Positions 48,227-56,777 of a stretch of 64,000 nt of DNA are shown in pieces. Location: NCBI RefSeq assembly GCF_001949145.1, contig NW_019091368.1, positions 3,194,034 to 3,258,033 of the forward strand. The letters run 5' to 3'. The first letter of the stretch is position 1. Each line of letters begins with the position of its first letter. A program made the translations under genes and the position numbers. Source of the DNA: Acanthaster planci. Lineage: Eukaryota; Echinodermata; Asteroidea; Valvatida; Acanthasteridae. The notes under the pieces were generated by a model. The model had not been told where the DNA came from. It worked only from the letters and a program-made list of their open reading frames with translations, and ran no database searches.

Positions 48227-51200
48227 CTGAAAAGTAAGTAGGAGAAAAAAAAACCCAGAAAATCACGCCTTTTGTGACAATTTCGCAGCGTGAACTTTGT
48301 CTTATCGTGGATTGCTCTGACCTAATCACAGCCCCCCCCCGGAAATTAAGAAAGCTTTACAGAAACTTTCAGCGTTTACATAACCAAGGGAAAATTTGAC
48401 AAATAGTGATGCTTTAGTATCAGTTTTTTTCAAAGGGGGACGGGCAATTATATTTTCTCAGAAACTGAAAGTATTTCGCTTTACCTGGGCAGATCGCCAT
48501 AGAACAAGCTACAGTCTCAATATGTTTTTCCTTGCACTGTTTCCCTCCGTACTTCGGCGTGGGGTTGTTGCAGGAGCGCCTGCGCACTGCAGACCCTCTG
48601 CCGTTGTTGGCGCATTCTTGAGGACATATCCACGTACCCCACTCACTCAGGCCGCCATCGACTGCAACAGCAAAAGTGACAGTTCATGTCCAGTTTCTTT
48701 CTGGATGAAAAAAAGCAATGGTGGTTTTAGGAAGTTCCGTGTGTTTTTCTCTTCAGGCCTGTCCTTCCGCACAGAATGTGTGAGCAAGGCCTAACGAAAA
48801 CATTCGTTTTCAACTGTGGTCCTGGAAAATGTTGAAGGGTTGTCATCTTTCTTTATATTTCAAACTCTAGTACGCCATCTCTATCAAATACATACAGAAA
48901 TCACATAGTATCTACCGAAAACTGTTCGATTACGATGCTCACTGCACGGGTTTCCAAATCGGAAATCGCTTTTGAAACAACGCATCGTTGTTAACGGTGT
49001 TTATTTGGTAAAGAGGTTGACGGCTCTTGTCATTAATGCAGTAAACCGCGAATGGTTGTTTTTCCTGTATACAGAAAATTAAAGAATGAGATAAAGTGGA
49101 ATTCTCTGGCCATTTCTCACTGGGGCAGTTTCTTTTTCTCGCAAGGCAAGGCCGGGTGCTCGTCTGGTCTCCAACGCAGTCCCTCCCGCCGTAGCGTGGA
49201 GCCGGGTTGGTGCACATACGCAAGCGCCGACGCAGGCCATCTCGGCCGCATGACACGGAGCAAGGCGACCAGGCACTCCACTGCCGCCAGCCTCCGTGAA
49301 CTACGGGTAAAAGAGATCAATACAATGGCACATTTTATGATAACTGTTTAGTGACACAAAAACTATGTCCAACCATTGTGTGACTTTGAAACCGTTACGC
49401 GAATAAACCCTTAAATCTTAGAGGATAATATATATTGTTACTTTATACAAGACAGAACGCATTGTGATCGTCGCCTTGTTGTTTTCCTCTGTTTGGAAAG
49501 CACGTTACATCCTAACGCCATTTTGTTTTTTCCCCGCATTTTGTTGTTTATGCTGGATTTTTATCAATTTTTTTTTCTTAAAAGCTCCTCGAGGTGAAAC
49601 AGTACTTCTAACCTTCCCAAAGGAACCCTGTTGTTTACAAAACTCACTCGGGCAGTTCCTTCTATCGTTGCACCACCGGACTTCCCTCCCCTCCCCCACG
49701 CACTGATTTCCGCCAAAGCGTGGGGCGGGGGAGTTGCACCCCCGAAACCTGGACAGTGTGTCACCACATGTGGCGCTACACTCGCTCCACGGAGACCACT
49801 CGCTCCACTGGCCGTGTACTGTAGAACGAGAATGGACGAAGAACATAACACCAAACTTTCTTATAGCAAACACAGCAAAAAATTCGGTCCCGCACGGAAA
49901 AAAGTTGTACCTTGTCATTTGCACTTAGCTTATAGAAGGGCCACGAATACGACGAATGAACAGCAATTATCCACCTGTTAGAAGGTCTTGAAACGGACGT
50001 GTGACGATTTCATTGTACTTTATAGTTTTGCAAACAGGCTAGTTATTCATTGGAACTTTGTTACAGAAACTCCTATACCGAAAAGCCGTCTACTTGGAAA
50101 CAAATTTTGCTTCTTCCAAACTGTGGGCGTTTTTAAACGTTTGCACACGGCAAGGACTCAAATTGTTTTTGTTTCTCTGTTTGTTTGGTTGCTTGTTGTT
50201 TGGTTTTTATTGACGCACACGTCGGAACCTCCTTTATTAACAACCTGGCTTATTTTTTGCACAGATTTCCAGTATATTTGCATCTGTTTTATCCACCAGA
50301 CGAACAAAGAGGGATTGACAGATAGCTACAGAAAAATAGAAATAAGTTAACTGGAAAGTTGAAAGTGGCCTCTTTACGGCAAGCATGGCGCTCTGCATGG
50401 TAAATGAGCAAGTTCGGTATTTCAACAGCGCATGCCCTCAGTGAAGCGCGTCTGAGGGCATTCAGATTGCGTGCGCTGTCTGCCCAATCAATGAGGCCCT
50501 ACCCGGACTCACGCGCGTGCTTTGTTAACGAATGACATTGCTTTGTTTTAAAATACCAAACTGGCTCACTGCTCGTTATATTTACCAGGGCACTTGACCC
50601 CAGCATTGCAATCCCTGTGCTCAACCCTGTCCCCTGAACACTGGAAGTTATCATCGGGATGATCGCGTGGGCGTCTACAGTCTCGTCTTCTCTCGGAGAA
50701 TCCCGAACCGCACGTGACAGAACATGGTTGCCAGTCACTCCATGTACCCCACACTCCTTCGACTGAATTAAACAAATGACGAAAGCGTCACCGATTTCAC
50801 TGACAACAGAGGAACTTTTTTATTAGAATGGTATGATCACGTATTAGAGAGGCACTCCTCGAGCTTAACCAATTAGGAGCTGACGTAGAGGACATCGAAT
50901 TGTACACAACTTCTAAAATGTGTAAACTAAAGGCATGTCGTATCTTACTTACATTATGAAACTTCCCCCCACGCCAAAATTGCAACAGCGATGTGATGCC
51001 TTAAACAGGTTTTGACTCGACTCTGAAGAGGAAAATATTTCTCCACATCATTCTCAGAGAGGCAACTTTGACTGGAAGTGATCACATGATGAGACCGAGA
51101 GTTTTATTATTCAGTCCATGTCCTTTCCCGTCCATTTTCTTTCAAGCAGTCAGCACGATAAAAATGTTATGGATCTTTTGGGGGTGTTTGTTGTCCCGTC

Positions 51201-53880
51201 TTGTGCTGTTCTGTTTTTCTTTTAAAATGATTCAGAATCTGAGTTTGGACTGTGCCTCTATTGGTTTTCCGCGCCAAAAGAAACGATTACATACCAACAT
51301 TCTGATCCTTGGCTTCTTCCTGGAAAGCCTGCGGAGGTCTGTTCTCCGCCGCCCCGGCCCCTGGATCTGGCTGATCTTCTCCCGGCTCTGGGCAGGCAGC
51401 GCCACACCTCTTGCCACTGCTCTTTTCAGACCAGCCGTCGGCGCCCAGGAGGCAGCACTCCTCCTGGGTGTTCACGGGGGTCCCGTCCGGCGCCCTCTCG
51501 ATCAGTTGCTGGCATCTACCCCAAGAGCCGGCCGGATTGCGGAAACGGAAACAATACCCGTCCTGCGCTGAAGCGTGAGAGAGGATTAAAGGTTGACAGG
51601 CATTTGTTTTGTCAGAACCTCCCGTATGACATTTTGCTTATTCTCTCTCAGAAGAGGAGTAGATTGAAAAACGGTGAAAATTACGTTTTGGGTATCAGGT
51701 AATAAAAACGTGCTTTCTTTGAACTTTCGGTTTTGTTGTTGTTGAGACTTAAATAAACACGGGTAGGCCTACATGTAGTACGCTTTGGGGATCCACAATG
51801 ATTGTGTGTGGGTATGTGAGTGTGGGTGTTTTGTTTCGTTCTCTTAAAATACAAGATTGGTCGAGTTCTAGATTGGTTGAGTCCTGTATGAATACACAGA
51901 CTAAGTGCCAGATGCAGATGTGTACGATGCCGTTCACGAGGTCGGGGTACTGTCTGGAGGACTTAAAACTCACTACAGGAAAGTAGAATTTGGCGGAGAA
52001 TGGTGTGAGGGCAAGGCCCGTGAATGTAGAGATATCCTGACATTCAAACAAAAATAATGGTTGGACTGCCGCCGGTCAAATTCCGATCATATTCCATACT
52101 GTTTGAAATGACCGAAGATTTTGTCAAAAAGTATCTTAAGGGGGTGTCTCAAGTCTTTTTTTATTGGGGGAGGAGGGTGAGTCCACGTGACAGCAGTTGA
52201 TGTTCCTGTTACATCACCACCCAAGCCCCCCCTTCCGTGGTAACGCCCCTTAATGACATCCGCTATAGAGAAATCTCTATACTCTAGCGTGGGAACGGAT
52301 GTTGACTTCCGCCACATATCCACTGAGACAACAGGACACTTCCCTTATATGTTAGCCTAGGTACTCCATTTGCTTATCGAGGCAAAACAGTGAAAAGTCT
52401 GTTGATTTAACACGAGTTGCAAACGTGACTTAAAAATCAAATCAAAGGGTCTGTAAAAGGGAGCAGTTTCGATTTTCTTTTCTTGCAATGCACCTCGGTG
52501 CACTTCAATGTATTCTCATGTTCTTGGCAAATATGCTTTTTCAAATATACACAGTCATGAGCAAAAAAGGTGGCCTGGGGGAGGCTTCGTTAGACGCAAT
52601 TGGGAATAAAACATACAGTGCTCCGGATTTTTCTGTTTATTTGTTTGTTTGGTTTTTCCTCTCTGTTCCTTTAAGATTAAGGGATACCCTCCCGTTTTCG
52701 CAGCCGTCGTGATCGTGTTATGACATTACAGAAACCGCACTCTCAGCAATGGCTTAAGTAAAGGGGACATGGGGCACGCCCCCGGGTCTGTGTGCCCCCC
52801 CCGACAGATATAAGAGAAGGTGCAAAATCTGGTTGTATTCCGCCTTGCATGCCTTGGTCAGTGTTCCACAACCGTGAAGCAACCCATACAGTGCCCCCCT
52901 CTAGAAAATGATCACCCTAAGTATGCCCCAAGTGACTCTGCAAAATGCACCCCACTTACGCCACGTACAGGCTTACCGGAGGTCTGGATGTTGGAAAAGA
53001 ATTCACAAGGTGAAGGCCTTGTTCAAACTACATGTACTTGGACTGGGGAGATAGCAACGGCAACAAGGGAAACAGCCATCACGTTCATGCAGTTCAGTCT
53101 GAAAGCCTGCTCCTGCGAATGTTTCCCGGCATGTCAAATAGAAGACATACACACTCCACTTGGATGTGACTTCCATTGAATTTTATCTAAGGTGATTGCT
53201 GTATTAATTAGTCACGCCCCCACTTAGGTAAGTCAACTCTAGTGACTGGTACAAATGCCCAAGCAGAACTGCATATCCGCATATAGACCTACATTTACGT
53301 CAAATCGCTCATGTTGCTGTCATCGGAGTTAGAGTAAAATAAAACTGACATACTTTTGCTTTGCTTTTAGGAAAGATATGGTGAAACCATGGCAGGATGG
53401 TGCTCTCGGCTAGTGAGGTCATAACAAGGTTGCGGTTTATCGTTGTACCATTCCTCCACGGTTGTAATGTGTAGACTGTAGGCTACGCGGGTGATAGATA
53501 AAGTATGCCTGGCCTACACGTTGGCAAGTTGCTTGGAATCCTGAAACATTAGTGGTTTTCATGTTCCTCTGGAAAAGGTTAACAACGGAAACTGTCACGC
53601 GAGCGAGTTTAGATTCACGGATTCGGTCCTTTCGATTTCATCATGTGCGACTTGACTGAGTTTAACAGAAATCAGTCAAATTTGGCCATTTTGTTGTGAG
53701 TTACGACCTGGAGTGTGTGACAATCTTCTCGCGCGTGATATACAAAACGTTCCTCGGCATTCTGGGCAGCCATTTTATGAAAAAGGGGGGGGGAGAGATG
53801 GAAACAGTTTTTGACTTACCTGTATGCGCCAGCTTGACGCACACTAGACCAAAGAAGACTACGGCCACAAAGCGAATCAT
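48027..53880 (-). CDS. Secreted properdin-like protein: signal peptide, TB-like domain, five thrombospondin type 1 repeats
   Basis: Seven exons read on the minus strand, all junctions in phase 1. The product reaches 412 residues if the in-frame stop at 48027 is used. In order: signal peptide (1-20); six-cysteine TB-like domain (Cys 26, 39, 58, 59, 75, 79); acidic Pro/Gly/Glu-rich linker (about 80-111); TSRs at about 112-170, 171-227, 228-287, 288-346 and 347-408, each with six cysteines. Vertebrate properdin has a TB domain followed by six TSRs and stabilises the C3 convertase. The cysteine order C-C-CC-C-C matches its N-terminal domain as I remember it; follistatin's N-terminal domain shows the same order but is not followed by TSRs. 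W-x-x-W motifs (C-mannosylation) occur in all five TSRs, and CSxTCG-type O-fucosylation sites in four. TSR and secretion calls are firm; properdin orthology is inferred. Confidence 0.8.
48227..48484 (-). other. Properdin-like gene intron 6
   Basis: 258 bp with a clean gtaaag donor and cag acceptor. Nothing else was seen in it. Confidence 0.85.
48485..48661 (-). CDS. Properdin-like gene exon 6: thrombospondin type 1 repeat 4 (atypical)
   Basis: A 177-nt, phase 1-1 exon. It reads LSEWGTWICPQECANNG and then CNNPTPKYGGKQC. The first tryptophan of the triad is replaced by Leu, and C-P-Q-E-C-A replaces the CSxTCG motif, so no O-fucose site is expected. Six cysteines remain. Acceptor gttgcag, donor gtaaag. 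Confidence 0.9.
48662..49120 (-). other. Properdin-like gene intron 5
   Basis: 459 bp. Short open frames here are read-through of the neighbouring TSR exon. Confidence 0.85.
49121..49300 (-). CDS. Properdin-like gene exon 5: thrombospondin type 1 repeat 3
   Basis: A 180-nt, phase 1-1 exon with WRQWSAWSPCSVSCG, a very arginine-rich strand (LRRRLRMC), CTNPAPRYGGRDCVGD and NCP. Acceptor ccgtag, donor gtgaga. Several basic residues would make this face of the module positively charged. Confidence 0.95.
49301..49647 (-). other. Properdin-like gene intron 4
   Basis: 347 bp, AT-rich. No feature was seen. Confidence 0.85.
49648..49818 (-). CDS. Properdin-like gene exon 4: thrombospondin type 1 repeat 2
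   Basis: A 171-nt, phase 1-1 exon with WSEWSPWSECSATCG, CNSPAPRFGGNQCVG and a closing NCP. The canonical TSR loop, three tryptophans and six cysteines are present. Acceptor ctacag, donor gtgagt. Confidence 0.95.
49819..50585 (-). other. Properdin-like gene intron 3
   Basis: 767 bp. No repeat or coding signal was seen beyond T-rich stretches. Confidence 0.85.
50586..50762 (-). CDS. Properdin-like gene exon 3: thrombospondin type 1 repeat 1
   Basis: A 177-nt, phase 1-1 exon. It has WGTWSDWQPCSVTCG, then a basic ERRRDC strand and cysteines to KCPG: six cysteines in TSR order. Two W-x-x-W tryptophan motifs and the C-x-x-T-C-G O-fucosylation motif are intact. It lacks the usual NP-P--GG loop, reading RRPRDHPDD instead. 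Confidence 0.95.
50763..51294 (-). other. Properdin-like gene intron 2
   Basis: 532 bp. No feature was seen. Confidence 0.85.
51295..51567 (-). CDS. Properdin-like gene exon 2: TB-like cysteine domain and acidic linker
   Basis: A 273-nt exon, phase 1-1, with acceptor cttcag and donor gtatgt. The first 60 residues hold Cys at 26, 39, the pair 58-59, 75 and 79, with GRCQQL and QEECCL around the second cysteine and the CC pair. Properdin and follistatin N-terminal domains show the same order and similar spacing. The remaining residues are Pro/Gly/Glu/Asp-rich and likely a flexible linker. The exon is clearly more GC-rich than its flanks. Confidence 0.82.
51568..53819 (-). other. Properdin-like gene intron 1
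   Basis: 2.25 kb between the signal-peptide exon and the TB exon. I looked for another cysteine-bearing phase 1-1 exon and found none. A plus-strand open frame at 52820-53179 has many cysteines but no domain pattern and no splice support. Confidence 0.75.
53820..53880 (-). CDS. Properdin-like gene exon 1: signal peptide
   Basis: The ATG (53880-53878) has A at -3. It opens MIRFVAVVFFGLVCVKLAHT, a short basic start followed by a hydrophobic core as in a secretory signal peptide. After 20 codons plus one base comes gtaagt. The phase-1 end fits all downstream modules. Confidence 0.8.
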
Positions 53881-54739
53881 ACTGGAATCTGTCTTAATTG
53901 GAGCTTATCACCTAACTGGAATCAAACGAACAAAGCTGAAAGCTTAAACACGGATACTGTTTGCTGCGCACACCCGGGTTTTGTTGATTCTTGTTCCCGG
54001 ATGTAACACCGGTGAAGTAGGCCTACCGCCAAACACTGAGGGAGAGGATGGGGTTTTTTGTGCATACACGCACTTTCGTTTTGCGCCATTATGCCAATTC
54101 CGGTGGCGGGTGGGAGAGTGCCAGAGAATGTGCAGTTATCAAATTCATGTCTTCCTTGCGGCTATTCAAACTTCGTTTTGTTGAGCAGTTTGTGTGAAGA
54201 GTTCAGTTCTTGTTTTGTTTTTTGTTTTTTTTGGCCCCCATCCTTTAACATGTTTGCTTCTTGTGATCGGTCCGTATAGGCCTAGTCTTGGCCGAAGTCT
54301 CTAGTGTTTTAAACGTGCATGTAGATGATTTACCATGACCCCTGCTGACCCTCGGACTGCGACTATTCGTTAGTCGTTATCCCAAGGAAGAAAATGAAGT
54401 CATACAATGGGTTGGCGTCGAGAATATGGGAACAAAATTTTAATACTGTTCTTTATCATGGTCTCGTACGTCATGCACTTTTCTAGTAAAACGTTAGTCT
54501 TGTTTTCAATGCGTCAAAATGAGGTATCGGCATGGGTTAAAGCCGCCCGACCTTTTCACCAGACCACTGTATCAGATGAAAAGTTGTGTCACCGTTGCTG
54601 TACGGGCTACTTCACGATCAGTTACAAGTCACATGATGGCTGACAGGTTTCATCGGGCTTTCAACTCAGTTTGAAGCATGCATCTCTCCTTGTAAATTTG
54701 ATTGCGATACACAAACAATGCGTTTACTGGATTCAATGC

Positions 54740-54930
54740 AAAAACTCTAGTGTTACAAAAAAAAATTGGGTGTTATCAGATGACCGCACCAAATGTGTTA
54801 CGTTGACACTACTGGTGTATTCTTGATACACACACAAGTGTTACAATTAGCACAAGAATGTTAATAGTAAATTTGAAGTAACACCAACAAAATTAACACC
54901 AGTGAAATGTGTCGAAACGGTCCTCTCACA
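54740..54930. repeat. GTGTTA/TAACAC-rich repeat, copy 1
   Basis: At least eight GTGTTA or AACAC(C) words in both orientations, with GGGTGTTATCAGATGACC, which is nearly shared with the copy at 58860-59045 (TGTTATCAAATGACC). Confidence 0.55.
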
Positions 54931-55294
54931 ACACGTTTTTTTGGTTACAGTGTTGGTGCTGTCCGACACCTTTTTTGGGGACATCAGGTGCGAAATATTC
55001 AGACATTTCTTTTCCAATCCCGTCTCGCCTGGTTTTTACAGGCAGATTTGGGCCGAATTATAGTGTAACGTATAGGCTTACTCCGAACTATGAAGACACA
55101 GATGATTGGTGAGCGATTGAGTTTGTATTTCATGTTGACGATAAGCTGTGCTGATACTATTTCGAAACTTTCCTAAAATCGAAAATTCATAAAGAGATGT
55201 AAGTGCCACAAAGTCAATGTTTGTGTTTTGCGGCACACTGAGGTATTTTCGTATAGGAACCGAAATTCTGCGTACGCCTTTGAAGGGTTCGCAC

Positions 55295-55391
55295 GGCTAC
55301 CATCATGCAGGTCAGTGCTTTTGTTCCACAGGGTATGCACATTCAGAGGCTTCCCTGTGGAACAAAAGAACTGCCCTGCAAGATGGCTACC
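55295..55391. repeat. Long hairpin between the two TSR genes
   Basis: Two 39-bp arms, the inner 15 pairs perfect (TTTTGTTCCACAGGG and its complement), around a 19-nt loop. About six mismatches are spread over the outer stem, with weak pairing further out. Confidence 0.75.
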
Positions 55392-56683
55392 ACGTAAAGC
55401 CTCTATAGGCAGGCACCATGCCTATTGGATCATCCGGCAATGGACCAGCTTGTTGGTCTTTTTTTTGTCTCGGGTCTCTCTGGTCTCTAGTCTGTTGACA
55501 GGGATTTGACAGTATGCAAATCATTATCCGCTCCATGCAGGCAATGTCGGACCCACTAGTTGCAAGCTTGTAGTCGGCTGTGATGGACGGAAATGGGTAC
55601 CAACACTAGCAAACTCGTGATAACATTTTTTTTTAATTTGAACTTAACTATACCACAAATCACTAACCACTAACGTAAATCCCGTGCGCACAGGACCATT
55701 TGAGGCTCTTGAGGTTTTCGAACAAACTTGATTTGACCGCACAGCCGCGGGCTAGGGGATAAAATTACAGCTAATACGTGAATAACATTCGGTGGCACTT
55801 TCGTCTCAGTACTGAGCCATACTATGTAAAGTTTATGGGGTGTGCCAAGGTTGTTCGGAAGAAAATAAAAATCCTATCATTAGCGATTCTTTGTAATTAA
55901 AAAACACTTTTTTCAGACTAGAGACCGACATTATCCTTGAAATCAACCGCAGCAAAATATCACTGTACATCCATTTCCTACATTAAGGGAAATGTAGGCG
56001 CTTACTGTAAACTCATTTGGAGCTCCGCGAAGCGGTTTAAAAAGAAGAAATGTTTATTTCAATGAACAGCGCACCAACCGTCAAGAAAACGGATGTGTGG
56101 GAAACTAACGACTTAGAGCAGCGACCGCTGTTTCCGACTGATGGAAAGTACCGACCCCGTTTTACAATATCACGCATTGGGTTTGATGGTAGACGTCTCA
56201 ACATGAACACGTGAATGAGCAAACACTATCGAATGACAGCCACGCCTCAAACTAAAACGATCGAGTGACGCCAAGTTATTATAATTATTATTAATTTTTT
56301 TGGGGGGGTGAAAGAATCGGTGGCACGCTTTTTGTCATTACAAACAAAAATAGTTTGTTTTGAATGTGGGTAAACGTATCTTGGACCAGGCAGGGACTTG
56401 GAATTATTTTGTGTTTAGGGTATTTTTGTATGGTAATTAAGCTGAGGCGTCTACTCGTTATCAACTGCCTAAGTGAAAGCCCGCCCCCCCATCAAAAGGA
56501 GGTCAGGGACACCACGAACTTCCTATCCACAATGTCCTACAGGAAGAACAAATAAACGTGCGTTTCCCATTCGTCATAATAACAGCTGGCAAAATTCCCA
56601 AATGTTTCTTTTAAAAGAAGTAGCAGAGAGGAGCCTTCCCTGTAACTGGAGGTTGGGACGCTTGGAACAGGACAGGACCAGCT

Positions 56684-56777
56684 ATGGACTTCATGAGAGG
56701 CCGATTCTTGAGACTTCCCGTAACCCTTCTCACGGTCATGGTAGTCGCTGCAGCCCCTGGAAACTTCGTTTCGGCAG
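56684..56777 (+). CDS. Three-TSR gene exon 1: signal peptide
   Basis: The ATG at 56684 (G at -3, G at +4) opens MDFMRGRFLRLPVTLLTVMV with a hydrophobic core ending near Ala-Ala-Ala-Pro or Val-Ser-Ala. A second in-frame ATG at 56693 is also possible. After 31 codons plus one base comes gtaagc, so the exon ends in phase 1. Confidence 0.78.

Larger units (their letters stand above)
53881..56683. other. Divergent intergenic region between the two TSR genes
   Basis: 2.8 kb that should hold both promoters. It contains a GTGTTA/TAACAC-rich repeat (about 54740-54930) and a long hairpin (55295-55391). A TTTTAAAAG box at about 56610 lies about 75 bp upstream of the plus-strand ATG. No coding features were recognised. 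Confidence 0.7.

Noticed and set aside
52820-53179. 119-codon plus-strand frame with many cysteines inside intron 1 of the properdin-like gene
   Set aside because: Cysteine spacing fits no domain, no signal peptide, no splice or start context, and it is on the strand opposite to the gene.
56605-56625. TTTTAAAAG box upstream of the three-TSR gene considered as a TATA box
   Set aside because: Only a weak match in AT-rich DNA with no other promoter element; mentioned in the intergenic entry but not called as a feature.
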